From assembly GCA_002491195.1 (NCBI GenBank), contig DKVL01000005.1, positions 1 to 25,226 of the forward strand: 25,226 nucleotides of DNA. Reading direction: 5' to 3'. Position 1 is the stretch's first letter, and each line of letters begins with the position of its first letter. Below are positions 15,074 to 23,773 of the stretch, piece after piece. This DNA comes from Lachnospiraceae bacterium UBA7179 (lineage in GTDB: Bacteria; Bacillota; Clostridia; Lachnospirales; Lachnospiraceae). A program made the translations under genes and the position numbers. The notes below the pieces were generated by a model that had not been told where the DNA came from, did not search any database, and saw nothing but the letters and a program-made list of their open reading frames with translations.

Positions 15074-15100
15074 AAAAAGGGGACGTCTGGTCCCCTTTTT
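15074..15100. terminator. Bidirectional terminator downstream of the hybrid kinase gene
   Basis: A perfect 11-bp stem AAAAAGGGGAC / GTCCCCTTTTT with a 5-base loop (15085-15089), with T-tracts in both directions. It ends the minus-strand kinase transcript 16 bases past its stop and the XRE-like remnant on the plus strand. Confidence 0.9.
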
Positions 15101-15116
15101 ATGACAAATATTTTTC

Positions 15117-17651
15117 TTATAAGTATTTCTTAAGCAGCTGTGTCAGTCTGTTTACATCGATTGGCTTTGCCACATGTTCGTTCATTCCGCAGTCGAGACA
15201 GTGCTGGATATCATCCGAGAAAGCATCCGCAGTCATGGCAATGATTGGCAAATTGGCGTCCTCGCGCGACAATGCACGAATCGCCTTCGCCGCGTCATAT
15301 CCATTCATCACAGGCATACGGATATCCATCAGTATCACATTATAAAAACCAACCGCTGACTGCTCGAACTTCTCGACGCAGATTTTGCCGTTCTCTGCAC
15401 GCTCCAATTCAAACCCTGCCTCCGACAAAAGATCCTCTGCAATCTCCCAGTTTAAGTCATTATCCTCCGCCAAAAGAATTTTCTTACCGAGAAATTTCTG
15501 TATTTTCTCATCTTCATGCAGCTCTTCATCGCCCTCATCCATCATATGACGCTTTAACCCCAGATACAGATTGGACTTAAACAATGGTTTGGAAATAAAT
15601 CCCTGAATCCCAACTTCCTTTGCTTCTTCCTCAATATCACTCCAGTCATAGGCAGAGATGATCAAAATGGGAACGCGCTGCCCTAAAAGCTTCCTCATCT
15701 CACGCGCAGTATGTAACCCATCCATATCCAGCATTTTCCAATCCAGCAGAACCACTTCATAATCTTTTGCTTCCTCATGGCACTTTCTTACCATCTCCAG
15801 TGCCTTTTTTCCGCTTGTAGCCCAGTGTGCACTGATTCCCATCTCCTTCAACGAAGAAACAGCACTCAGGCACAGATCTTCGTTGTTGTCAACCACCAGC
15901 ACCCTCCAGGAAGGAAGCATCATGTCCGCTTCCCTCGTGTCGGCCTTCTCCAGGTCAAGTATGACATGAAATTCACTGCCCTCACCCGGCGCACTCTGCA
16001 GACTGATCGTTCCCTTCATGGCCTCCACAATGGCTTTCGTAATCGCCATACCAAGACCAGTTCCCTCGATCTTATTGACTTGTGCCTGCTCTTCTCTGGT
16101 AAATGTATCAAAAATCTTTTCCTGAAACTCTTTCGTCATGCCAATGCCATTATCCTTCACACGAAAATGGCATCGCACATAATGATCCCCAACCGGTGAC
16201 GCCTCCTGTTTCAGGAACACCTTGATAACTCCGCCCTCCGGCGTAAATTTCAACGCATTGGATAACAGGTTGATCAACACCTGATTCAGCCGCACACTGT
16301 CACAATGTACCTCTTCCGTTATAATGTTCTGGATAAAGATATCAAAGTGCTGCTGCCTTGACTTTACCTGCGGCTGCACGATATTGACAATATTGTCCAT
16401 CGTATCACGCAGAGAAATCTGACTCATATTCAAAGTCAGTTTCCCACTTTCGATCTTGGACATATCAAGCACATCGTTGATCAGTCCCAACAAATGTTTG
16501 CTGGATAATGTTATTTTTGCGAGACAATCCTTCACCCGTTCTGTATTGTCAATATTCGCAATCGCAATCGATGTCATTCCCACAATTCCATTCATCGGCG
16601 TGCGAATATCATGACTCATACTGGAGAGGAACTCACTCTTTGCCTTATTTGCTTTTGTGGCTTCTTTCCTTGCCTGATCCAGCTCCTGTATCTGCTGTTG
16701 TGACAGTCTGTAATACAGGACAAAAATAACCGCCCCGCCCGCAAGTATAAAAACTGCCATTATCAGTGTCATAATCTGGCGCTCATCGCCCAGATCTTCC
16801 AAAATCTTGTCCAGTGTTCCATGCGGCATCACGGAAATCAGGAACCACTCCGAATTGACGAGATCTGTACATAACAGATACTTTTTTTCGCCGTCTTCCA
16901 GAAACATCGTGGCATATCCTTCATTGCGGCTTATCGCATCACTCAGCTCTTCCGCAAACTCCTCCGCGCTCTTACCATTATATTCCGAAAAATTTTGCCG
17001 GATATATGTAAAATAATCCTCTTCCTGCCTGTCCCTCACCACATAAGTACCATCTGAACGGATAATAAAAGAGTTCATCAACACATCCTTCTCATCGAGT
17101 GTCAGCAGCTTTTCCAGATCCTCCATAGGCGTCGCGGCAACGATCGCGGAACTGGTCTTTCCGTTTCGCATAGGGTATTGGGCATTGACCAGCGTACAGA
17201 CCACTTTTTCGCCTTCCTTGCTTGTTCCGGAGAATACGCGGAGACTGCTGTCGTCCAGCACACTCCAGAAAGTGCTCGCGCTGTCATATTCTACAGGCGA
17301 TCCATAGATTGTCTCGCTCTCCCCCTCCTCTGTGTAAAGTCCCAGATAGACAAAATCACGCACCTGCGCACTCAGCGCCAGCTGATCAATCATATTCTGA
17401 TCATACTCTACCGACTCGGGAGGATGTCGCTTGATAATGCCGTTTAACTCTGAAATCTGCATATCCACTACTGTGTCAAACTTCTCCTGCATCTGTTTTG
17501 CCATAGCAGACATATAGAGCGAACCGATCTCATTAATTGCAAAATCGCTTTTTTCTGCTATCGCTGACGATGTAACCGTAATCATCATAATACATGCGAC
17601 CGCTAACAGTGAAAAACTGACTGTCAAAAACTTTTTCGTATTCCTTCTCAT
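15117..17651 (-). CDS. Hybrid sensor histidine kinase with two receiver domains, 844 aa
   Basis: Layout: membrane segment at about 9-32, a large extracellular sensor (about 33-290, with Cache-like features such as SFIIRSDGTYVVRD), a second membrane segment (about 294-314), HisKA with the phospho-His347 in SHDIRTPMNG, an HATPase with N-box NQVLINLLSNALKF and G-boxes KDNGIGM and GTGLGM, then receiver 1 (about 583-700, Asp637 in LLDWKM) and receiver 2 (about 724-844, Asp776 in LMDIRMP). AGAGG lies 7 bases before the chosen ATG at 17651. No DNA-binding output domain or partner response regulator is encoded nearby, so the signal must leave through another protein or a distant regulator. Monocistronic: it has its own promoter and terminator. 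Confidence 0.93.
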   Translation of the reverse strand: MRRNTKKFLTVSFSLLAVACIMMITVTSSAIAEKSDFAINEIGSLYMSAMAKQMQEKFDTVVDMQISELNGIIKRHPPESVEYDQNMIDQLALSAQVRDFVYLGLYTEEGESETIYGSPVEYDSASTFWSVLDDSSLRVFSGTSKEGEKVVCTLVNAQYPMRNGKTSSAIVAATPMEDLEKLLTLDEKDVLMNSFIIRSDGTYVVRDRQEEDYFTYIRQNFSEYNGKSAEEFAEELSDAISRNEGYATMFLEDGEKKYLLCTDLVNSEWFLISVMPHGTLDKILEDLGDERQIMTLIMAVFILAGGAVIFVLYYRLSQQQIQELDQARKEATKANKAKSEFLSSMSHDIRTPMNGIVGMTSIAIANIDNTERVKDCLAKITLSSKHLLGLINDVLDMSKIESGKLTLNMSQISLRDTMDNIVNIVQPQVKSRQQHFDIFIQNIITEEVHCDSVRLNQVLINLLSNALKFTPEGGVIKVFLKQEASPVGDHYVRCHFRVKDNGIGMTKEFQEKIFDTFTREEQAQVNKIEGTGLGMAITKAIVEAMKGTISLQSAPGEGSEFHVILDLEKADTREADMMLPSWRVLVVDNNEDLCLSAVSSLKEMGISAHWATSGKKALEMVRKCHEEAKDYEVVLLDWKMLDMDGLHTAREMRKLLGQRVPILIISAYDWSDIEEEAKEVGIQGFISKPLFKSNLYLGLKRHMMDEGDEELHEDEKIQKFLGKKILLAEDNDLNWEIAEDLLSEAGFELERAENGKICVEKFEQSAVGFYNVILMDIRMPVMNGYDAAKAIRALSREDANLPIIAMTADAFSDDIQHCLDCGMNEHVAKPIDVNRLTQLLKKYL

Positions 17652-17714
17652 TGCAATTCCTCTTTTTGTGAGCACTTTTGAATCTCTAAAATTCCCCTAT
17701 TCTCACCTGTCAAT

Positions 17715-17759
17715 AATAAAACTTTTATTAAATTATACTATATATTCAAACAAAGTCAA
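17715..17759 (-). promoter_or_regulatory. Promoter of the hybrid kinase gene with a palindrome at the start point
   Basis: TTGACT (17759-17754), a 16-base spacer and TATAAT (17737-17732) on the minus strand. The -35 box overlaps the stop codon of the upstream GNAT gene. AATAAAA-C-TTTTATT (17715-17729) is a perfect palindrome located at the expected transcription start and could be an operator. Confidence 0.65.
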
Positions 17760-18226
17760 CATCGTTTTTCCATGCCAAACTTTTGCGGCACCAATCCGCA
17801 GCTCTCATAAAAACGCCGGGCGCCCTCGTTGCATGCCCATACGTTCAGCGTCACATTGTAACAGCCCTGTCTCCTGGCAAAATCCAGCACATACTCATAC
17901 AAGGCCTTCCCGATATGCTGTCCCCGCCTGCGCTCATCGACACACAGATCGTCAATATACAGCGTCCTGATATCAGTCAGGATATTGTCATCCACATGCT
18001 GCTGGAAAACGCAGAACGCATAGCCCAGCACACTGTCTTTCTCGTCCACCCCGACAAAAATCGGCCGCGTATCATCGTGGATCAGCGTCCGCAGCTCCTC
18101 GTCCGTGTACTTTTTCGTGTCCCCCTTAAACAGATCCGGCCTGCCCCTGTGATGCACCATCAGCACCTGGCAGAGCAGACGATTGATCCCGTCCATGTCT
18201 TTCTCCTGCGCGCGTCTTATGTTCAT
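17756..18226 (-). CDS. GNAT-family N-acetyltransferase, 156 aa
   Basis: A single GCN5-related acetyltransferase domain. Motif A, the acetyl-CoA pyrophosphate loop, is visible as VDERRRGQHIGKALYEYV at about residues 96-113, after a beta-strand IDDLCV. Motif B is near NVWACNEGARRFYESCGL (127-144). The Q/RxxGxG/A loop is intact, so the enzyme should be active. The substrate cannot be inferred. AAAGGA lies 2-3 bases before the ATG, with a longer purine run behind it. It lies between the LysR and kinase genes with a promoter of its own. Confidence 0.88.
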   Translation of the reverse strand: MNIRRAQEKDMDGINRLLCQVLMVHHRGRPDLFKGDTKKYTDEELRTLIHDDTRPIFVGVDEKDSVLGYAFCVFQQHVDDNILTDIRTLYIDDLCVDERRRGQHIGKALYEYVLDFARRQGCYNVTLNVWACNEGARRFYESCGLVPQKFGMEKRC

Positions 18227-18278
18227 TGTCCTTTCCCCTTTTCAAACAGATCATCAATCATACTTTCAGATAGTTACT

Positions 18279-18307
18279 ATTATATTTCATTTTTCGGTAA
18301 ATGACAA
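18279..18307 (-). promoter_or_regulatory. Promoter of the GNAT gene inside the lysR 3' end
   Basis: TTGTCA (18307-18302), exactly 17 bases and TATAAT (18284-18279) on the minus strand. The -35 box lies in the last codons of the LysR gene, so GNAT can be expressed separately from lysR. Confidence 0.55.
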
Positions 18308-19183
18308 TAAATACTCAAGAAACTCTTTCTCACATCTGCTCTGTCCCCTCTTTGCATCATACAATGCGCAGACTGTTCTAGTCTCCATCTCCTCATATAC
18401 CGGAACACGGTATACCCCGCCTGCTTCCAGCTCTGCCCACACCAGCTGCTCCGGCACATAACCGATCCCCAGATTGTTCCGTATCATCGGCACCATCAGA
18501 TCCGAGGTTGCAACCTCGATATCCGGTCTTAACACAACACCGTTTTTGAGGAAAAAATCACTTGTCATGTCATAAGTCGCTGTATTTTTACCGAGACATA
18601 CCCATGGATATCCCACCAGCTCTGTCAGATGCCTTTTTTTGCGTGTCAGATCCGTATAGGCGCTCCCGCAGATCAACACATCTTTAAATTCCAGCACTTT
18701 TTCGCTTTTGATATGTTTCCTGACAGAAAACGGGCTGGTCACAACGCTGATGTCAATCGCGCCTCTTGTAAGCTCACTGATGGCATCCTTGGTGCTGTAA
18801 TTGTAGATCTGAAAGCGCACCTTGGGATTATCCCGCTTAAACTCTTTCAATTTCTGGAAAAGGATCAGGTGCAGCGCTGTCTCGGTCGTCCCCAGTATGA
18901 TCGTTCCCTCGATCAGTTTTCCGTCGCGGTTCAGCTCCTCCTCAGCAGCCTGGATCTGAAAAAAAGCTGCCGACACGCGCTCATAGAGCAGTTCCCCCTT
19001 TTCTGTGAGTGATATCCCCTTGTTGCTCCGCAGAAGCAGCTTACACCCAAGCTCACTTTCCAGAAGCTTCATCACGCGCGTCACATTTGGCTGATTGCTC
19101 TCTAACGCCTGTGCCGCCTTTGTGATATTCTGATATTTTCCGACATAATAAAACACTTTGTAGTATTCATAATTAACATTCAT
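18287..19183 (-). CDS. LysR-family transcriptional regulator, 298 aa
   Basis: The N-terminal winged helix-turn-helix is clear: YYKVFYYVGKYQNITKAA then QALESNQPNVTRVMKLLE, residues about 7-45, with the linker helix to about 88. A substrate-binding domain with two subdomains follows (about 90-295). GGAG sits 7 bases before the ATG. It is transcribed divergently from the MATE efflux gene across a 155-bp AT-rich spacer, so by the usual LysR arrangement it probably controls that pump and itself (inference). The inducer is unknown. Confidence 0.92.
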   Translation of the reverse strand: MNVNYEYYKVFYYVGKYQNITKAAQALESNQPNVTRVMKLLESELGCKLLLRSNKGISLTEKGELLYERVSAAFFQIQAAEEELNRDGKLIEGTIILGTTETALHLILFQKLKEFKRDNPKVRFQIYNYSTKDAISELTRGAIDISVVTSPFSVRKHIKSEKVLEFKDVLICGSAYTDLTRKKRHLTELVGYPWVCLGKNTATYDMTSDFFLKNGVVLRPDIEVATSDLMVPMIRNNLGIGYVPEQLVWAELEAGGVYRVPVYEEMETRTVCALYDAKRGQSRCEKEFLEYLLSFTEK

Positions 19184-19209
19184 CGCCCCGCTCCACCATA
19201 TAAATATGA

Positions 19210-19222
19210 TATATTGAATATA
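19210..19222. promoter_or_regulatory. Candidate LysR box (T-N11-A) in the lysR-MATE spacer
   Basis: TATATT-G-AATATA is a perfect 13-base palindrome of the T-N11-A form used by LysR proteins. It lies 27 bases upstream of the lysR start and about 35 bases before a TATAAT (19258-19263) that could serve the MATE gene. The whole spacer is very AT-rich, so such palindromes also arise by chance. Confidence 0.35.
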
Positions 19223-19257
19223 TAAAATATATATTTTTCATATTGTTTTTTTCCTAT

Positions 19258-19263
19258 TATAAT
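19258..19263 (+). promoter_or_regulatory. Predicted -10 box for the MATE gene
   Basis: TATAAT, with TTTTCA 17 bases upstream (19235-19240) as a weak -35 box. The leader to the start codon would be about 70 bases. Confidence 0.4.
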
Positions 19264-19338
19264 ATTTGAGGATTGATTCGTAAACAGATTCTTAAGAATT
19301 TTTAACAGTTTAAAACAGGAAAGGACTGATCACTTCTT

Positions 19339-20679
19339 ATGAACAAACATACCGCTAAAACCTTAAATAAAGACCTGACTGTGGGCGATCCACAGACTGT
19401 GCTATGGAAATTCTGCCTGCCGATGTTTGGCAGCATCATCTTCCAGCAGCTCTACAATATCGCAGACAGCCTCGTGGCTGGCAGATTTATCGGCGAAAAC
19501 GCTCTGGCCGCAGTTGGCAACAGCTACAATGTCACACTCATCTTTATCGCGTTTGCCTTCGGCTGCAATATCGGCTGCTCTGTCATCGTGTCCCAGTTTT
19601 TCGGCGCAAAAGATTACAGCAGAATGAAAACGGCTGTCTACACCACCCTGATCTCCAGCGCTGTATTATGTGCAGTTCTGATGCTTGCAGGGTTTGTGTT
19701 CTGCGATCCCCTGCTGGCACAGATGAAGACACAGCCTGAGATCATGGCGGATTCTGCTCTCTACATGGACATCTACATACTGGGGCTTCCGTTCCTCTTC
19801 TTCTATAATATAGCGACCGGAATCTTCTCTGCGCTCGGAGACTCCAAGACACCGTTCTACTTCCTCGCCGCCTCGTCAACCAGCAATATCGCAGTTGATA
19901 TCATCTTTGTCAAATGCTTTCACATGGGTATCGCAGGCGTCGCGTGGGCGACTTTTCTGTGTCAGGGCGTCAGCTGCATTCTTTCGATCATACTGATCTT
20001 AAAAAGGCTCGCGGCGATTCAGACAACAAAAAAAGCAGAACTGTTCTCATCAGCCCTGCTCAAAAAACTCGCTGTGATCGCTATCCCAAGTATCCTGCAA
20101 CAGTCCTTTATCTCTGTCGGAAATATCCTGATCCAGAGCGTGATCAACAGCTTTGGCATCAGTGTCACTGCCGGATACTCCGCCGCTGTAAAGCTCAACA
20201 ACCTGGTGATTACATCCTTCACCACACTCGGAAACGGTGTGTCAAACTTCACAGCACAAAATATCGGCGCCGGCATTCCCGACCGGGTAAAAAGCGGTCT
20301 GCGTGCCGGGCTCAAACTGGTCTGGTGCATCAGCGTTCCAATCGTCATTTTATATGTCTGCTTTGGCCAATACCTGCTTTTGCTGTTCATGGATTCGACC
20401 TCCGCCGAAGCGCTGTTGACCGGAAAACAGTTCCTATGGATTCTGTCTCCGTTCTACTTCGTCGTGTCCGCCAAACTTGTGACAGACGGCGTACTGCGGG
20501 GCGCCGGCGCCATGAAAGCATTTATGGCTGCAACTTTTACAGACCTGATTCTGCGTGTCATACTTGCATTTTTCTTCTCAGATCTGTTCGGCGCCATCGG
20601 CATCTGGTGTGCGTGGCCGATCGGTTGGACGATCGCAACAGGTATGTCTGTGTATTTCTACAAGCGCATGAATTATTAA
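19339..20679 (+). CDS. MATE-family multidrug/metabolite efflux transporter, 446 aa
   Basis: A MATE antiporter of usual length with about 12 hydrophobic segments in two related halves. The first helix region (PMFGSIIFQQLYNIADSLVAG) and the following FIGENALAAVGNS are typical; the second half begins near AIPSILQQSFISVGN. Such pumps export drugs or metabolites in exchange for Na+ or H+. AAAGGA lies about 14 bases upstream of the ATG, a long spacing, but no better start is in frame. The divergent LysR gene probably regulates it. Its TAA overlaps the stop of the convergent FeoB-associated peptide gene by four bases. Confidence 0.92.
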   Translation: MNKHTAKTLNKDLTVGDPQTVLWKFCLPMFGSIIFQQLYNIADSLVAGRFIGENALAAVGNSYNVTLIFIAFAFGCNIGCSVIVSQFFGAKDYSRMKTAVYTTLISSAVLCAVLMLAGFVFCDPLLAQMKTQPEIMADSALYMDIYILGLPFLFFYNIATGIFSALGDSKTPFYFLAASSTSNIAVDIIFVKCFHMGIAGVAWATFLCQGVSCILSIILILKRLAAIQTTKKAELFSSALLKKLAVIAIPSILQQSFISVGNILIQSVINSFGISVTAGYSAAVKLNNLVITSFTTLGNGVSNFTAQNIGAGIPDRVKSGLRAGLKLVWCISVPIVILYVCFGQYLLLLFMDSTSAEALLTGKQFLWILSPFYFVVSAKLVTDGVLRGAGAMKAFMAATFTDLILRVILAFFFSDLFGAIGIWCAWPIGWTIATGMSVYFYKRMNY

Positions 20680-20810
20680 TGACATCCTTTACATTTGCTG
20701 CAGTCGCCGCCGCACTGCAGCGATTTTCCGCTCTTCTTATCGCGAACCATACTGCGCACAGCCAGACCTACAACTGCGAGCAGTACTGCTAACGTGATCA
20801 CTGTTCCCAT
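20676..20810 (-). CDS. FeoB-associated Cys-rich membrane peptide, 44 aa
   Basis: A very short protein with one N-terminal membrane helix (about residues 3-19), a basic stretch (VRDKKSGKS) and a Cys-rich tail (CGGDCSKCKGCH). This is the pattern of the FeoB-associated Cys-rich family found after feoB in many Firmicutes. The tail could bind Fe2+ or an Fe-S centre at the cytoplasmic mouth of FeoB (inference). AGGAGG lies 7 bases before the ATG, a strong site. Its stop overlaps the MATE stop tail to tail in the four bases TTAA at 20676-20679, with no terminator between. It follows feoB by 38 bp. Confidence 0.88.
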   Translation of the reverse strand: MGTVITLAVLLAVVGLAVRSMVRDKKSGKSLQCGGDCSKCKGCH

Positions 20811-20848
20811 AGTCAGTCCTCCTATTTCTATTTTATATCTGTTTCCCG

Positions 20849-23005
20849 TTATTTTGCAAGCATTTTTCCGCTGCCGTTGAATTTCAGTGCCTGGCTCTCC
20901 CTGTACGGTCTGACTAACAGATAAATGAACGCAAGCACGAACGCAAATGCAATCGCTGTACCAATGCCAAATGCCCCTGTTGTGACCAGTGTACCGATCT
21001 GGTAAATACACATGGAAACGATATATGCCAGACCACACTGATAACCAATCGCAAACCAGAACCACTTCGCATTGTTCATCTCCCGCTTGATCGCGCCCAT
21101 CGCTGCAAAGCAGGGTGCGCACAAGAGATTAAATACTAAGAATCCGTACGCTGCAACCGGCGTCATCACCGCTGCAAGATTTCCCCAGATTTCTGCTCCG
21201 TCCTCTGCGACCTCCGCAAAGCCAAACAGCATACCAAATGTCGCTACGACATTCTCCTTCGCGATCAGACCTGTGACAGCTGCGACAGCCATCTTCCAGC
21301 CTTCGCCGGCCTGTGTCCATCCAAGCGGTGTGAAAATCCACGCGATGCCGCTGCCGATCTTTGCCAGAATACTCTCATTAAGCTCCTCAACCATGCCAAA
21401 TCCTTCGTCTGCCCAGCCAAAGCTCATCAAGAACCACAAAACGATGGTTGACAGTAAAATGATGGTACCAGCCTTCTTGATAAAGGACCAGCCGCGCTCC
21501 CACATGCTCCGAAGCACATTGCCCACTGTCGGCATATGGTACGCCGGAAGTTCCATAACAAACGGCGCCGGTTCTCCCGCGAACATCTTTGTCTTCTTCA
21601 GTATAATACCAGAACAGATAATCGCCGCAATTCCTACAAAGTACGCACTCCATGATACACAGCCCGCATTGTCAAAAAACGCGCCTGCGATCAACGCGAT
21701 GATCGGCAGTTTTGCCCCGCATGGAACAAAGGTTGTTGTCATGATTGTCATCTTGCGGTCCCTGTCATTCTCAATCGTCCTTGACGCCATAACGCCCGGA
21801 ACACCGCATCCGGAACCGATCAGCATCGGAATAAATGATTTCCCGGAAAGACCAAACTTGCGGAAAATCCTATCCATGATAAACGCTACGCGCGCCATAT
21901 ATCCACACGCCTCCAGGAATGCAAGAAATATAAATAATACTAACATCTGTGGCACGAAACCAAGCACTGCGCCGACACCTGCCACAATACCGTCAAGGAC
22001 CAGCCCCGACAGCCAGTCTGCACATCCGATTGATGCAAGCCCGCTCTCGATTGCAGGCGGTATGATCTCTCCGAACAAAACATCGTTCGTCCAGTCCGTC
22101 ACCCATGTTCCTACCGTCGTAACCGACACATAATAAACCAGAAACATGACCGCGGCAAAGATTGGCAGCGCAAGCCACCTGTTTGTGACAATCCGGTCAA
22201 TCCGATCGGATATTGTCATCTTATTCTTGCTCTTTTTAGTGACACAGTCGTTGATGATACTTGAAATATACACATACCGCTCGTTCGTGATAATACTCTC
22301 TGTGTCATCGTCAAACGCCTCTTCCATTGCCTTGATCTCGCTGGCGACATCAGGAACATTGCTCATGAGGTTTGCAATCTTGTCATCCTTCTCCAACAGT
22401 TTGATGGCAAAGAATCGTTTCTGTTCCTGCGGTATCTCTGATCCAAGTCTCTCTGCGACAGTATTGATGAGATCCTCCGCCTTCTCATCAAATGTATGAA
22501 CCGGCATTGCCGCCTTCTTCTTTGCTGCCGCAACAGCTTTTCTGACCGCGTCATCCACTCCTGTTCCTTTTAAGGCAGAGATTTCTACAGCTTCACACCC
22601 AAGTTTCTTAGAAAGTTTGTCAATATGTACTACGTCTCCGTTTTTCTCTAAAATATCAGCCATATTGACCGCCATAACGACGGGAATCCCAAGCTCCATC
22701 AACTGTGTTGACAGATAGAGATTCCGCTCGATATTCGTGCCATCTACTATGTTTAAGATGGCGTCCGGCCGCTCTCCGATCAGATAGTTTCTGGCTACAA
22801 CCTCCTCCAATGTATACGGCGACAGGGAATAAATTCCCGGAAGGTCCATGATGACCACTTCCTTGTCTCCCTTCCACCTGCCTTCCTTTTTCTCAACTGT
22901 CACACCCGGCCAGTTTCCCACAAACTGATTGGAACCGGTCAGTGCGTTAAACAGTGTTGTCTTACCGCAGTTTGGATTACCTGCTAGTGCTATTTTGACT
23001 GACAT
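20849..23005 (-). CDS. feoB: Ferrous iron transport GTPase/permease FeoB, 718 aa
   Basis: It imports Fe2+ across the membrane. The N-terminal GTPase has G1 GNPNCGKT (9-16), G2 around NWPGVTVEKKEG, G3 DLPG, G4 NMAD and G5 near ISALKGTG. A helical GDI-like spacer follows (about 165-270), then a polytopic membrane part with the two gate/nucleoside-recognition repeats, including IGSGCGVPGVMASR and TTFVPCGAKLP, each with a conserved Cys. AAGGAG lies 6 bases before the ATG. It is the third gene of the feoA-feoA-feoB operon, 116 bp after the second feoA, and that gap contains a TTAG-N6-CTAA box. All key motifs are intact. Confidence 0.97.
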   Translation of the reverse strand: MSVKIALAGNPNCGKTTLFNALTGSNQFVGNWPGVTVEKKEGRWKGDKEVVIMDLPGIYSLSPYTLEEVVARNYLIGERPDAILNIVDGTNIERNLYLSTQLMELGIPVVMAVNMADILEKNGDVVHIDKLSKKLGCEAVEISALKGTGVDDAVRKAVAAAKKKAAMPVHTFDEKAEDLINTVAERLGSEIPQEQKRFFAIKLLEKDDKIANLMSNVPDVASEIKAMEEAFDDDTESIITNERYVYISSIINDCVTKKSKNKMTISDRIDRIVTNRWLALPIFAAVMFLVYYVSVTTVGTWVTDWTNDVLFGEIIPPAIESGLASIGCADWLSGLVLDGIVAGVGAVLGFVPQMLVLFIFLAFLEACGYMARVAFIMDRIFRKFGLSGKSFIPMLIGSGCGVPGVMASRTIENDRDRKMTIMTTTFVPCGAKLPIIALIAGAFFDNAGCVSWSAYFVGIAAIICSGIILKKTKMFAGEPAPFVMELPAYHMPTVGNVLRSMWERGWSFIKKAGTIILLSTIVLWFLMSFGWADEGFGMVEELNESILAKIGSGIAWIFTPLGWTQAGEGWKMAVAAVTGLIAKENVVATFGMLFGFAEVAEDGAEIWGNLAAVMTPVAAYGFLVFNLLCAPCFAAMGAIKREMNNAKWFWFAIGYQCGLAYIVSMCIYQIGTLVTTGAFGIGTAIAFAFVLAFIYLLVRPYRESQALKFNGSGKMLAK

Positions 23006-23091
23006 ACCTTACTCCTTCCGCCTGTACAGAACAAAACCTGTATCTGGCTTGTTTTACATTTCTACTTACTATTTTGTTTTGCTTATTAAAA

Positions 23092-23105
23092 TTAGTTTAT
23101 GCTAA
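23092..23105. promoter_or_regulatory. Second TTAG-N6-CTAA box, between feoA and feoB
   Basis: TTAG (23092-23095), six bases and CTAA (23102-23105) give the same outer palindrome as the box on the operon promoter at 23774-23789. No convincing promoter was found beside it, so it could act as an internal operator or roadblock. Confidence 0.4.
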
Positions 23106-23121
23106 CTATTGGGTAAAAAAA

Positions 23122-23343
23122 TTATTCCACAACAATCATCTCCGCGTCAGCTTTCCGAAGAGACAGCTCATAGCCTCTGACCGTCACTTCCACCGGATCG
23201 CCCAGGGGAGCCACCTTGCGAACAAAGACTTCCACGCCTTTTGTGATGCCCATGTCCATGATTCTTCTCTTGACAGGTCCTTCTCCGTTTAGTTTAGACA
23301 CTTTCACCGTCTGTCCACACTGCACTTCCTTTAGTGTTCTCAT
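23122..23343 (-). CDS. feoA: FeoA-family ferrous iron transport protein (second copy), 73 aa
   Basis: A small SH3-like FeoA domain. The segment EGPVKRRIMDMGITKGVEVFV (about 21-41, here split as EGPVKRRIMDMG and ITKGVEVFV) and the APLGDPVEVTVRGYELSLRK end are the family core. It is thought to bind FeoB and modulate its activity in the cytoplasm. The start MRTLKEVQC is chosen because GAGGAGG lies 6 bases upstream. A longer frame from 23424 has no such site. It lies between the other feoA and feoB. Confidence 0.92.
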   Translation of the reverse strand: MRTLKEVQCGQTVKVSKLNGEGPVKRRIMDMGITKGVEVFVRKVAPLGDPVEVTVRGYELSLRKADAEMIVVE

Positions 23344-23454
23344 TTTCATCCTCCTCACTTCCATCATTTTTAGTCGATACACGCAAAACAACATCCGCGA
23401 TGCGTCCTGCGATGGCCGAATCATTTCAGGAATTATCCCATTCCCTTATGTGAA

Positions 23455-23471
23455 TAGCTGCATAGCAGCTA
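23455..23471. other. Short hairpin at the first feoA stop codon
   Basis: TAGCTGC-ATA-GCAGCTA forms a perfect 7-bp stem with a 3-base loop overlapping the stop codon of the first feoA gene. No T-run follows on the minus strand, so it is not a standard terminator. It could mark RNA processing or a weak pause between feoA genes. Confidence 0.4.
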
Positions 23472-23678
23472 AACAACAATCTTGTTTGCCATGTCCCTGC
23501 CAATCGCAACCCGGGAATCCTTCACATTAACGATCATGCTTCCATTAATGTCGGATACCACTGTAACGATTCCGCCAGTCACAAAGCCGAGCTTCTCAAG
23601 AAACTGTCTCGTCTCCTCTTTCCCGCCGACCTTCTTAATCTCCAACGCCTCCCCAACATTCGCCATACTAAGCGGCAT
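23469..23678 (-). CDS. feoA: FeoA-family ferrous iron transport protein (first copy), 69 aa
   Basis: A short FeoA/SH3-like domain: GKEETRQFLEKLGFVTGG (about 20-37) and VNVKDSRVAIGRDMANKI near the end are the family core. It differs clearly from the second FeoA, so the two are not a recent duplication. MPLSMANVGEA is the start because AGGAG lies 8 bases upstream. It is the first gene of the feo operon, with a leader of about 90 bases. It probably acts as a cytoplasmic FeoB partner. Confidence 0.9.
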   Translation of the reverse strand: MPLSMANVGEALEIKKVGGKEETRQFLEKLGFVTGGIVTVVSDINGSMIVNVKDSRVAIGRDMANKIVV

Positions 23679-23773
23679 ACGCTCATCTCCTTTTCCTATA
23701 TACAGACCTGTGTACCCACCGATATACATGCCTGTTCTGCATGTGACACTCTCATTTATTATCCCTTACATTT

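Noticed and set aside
21072..22133. 353-codon plus-strand open frame
   Set aside because: It lies entirely antisense to feoB, has no ribosome binding site and no recognisable domain. It arises from the codon pattern of feoB.
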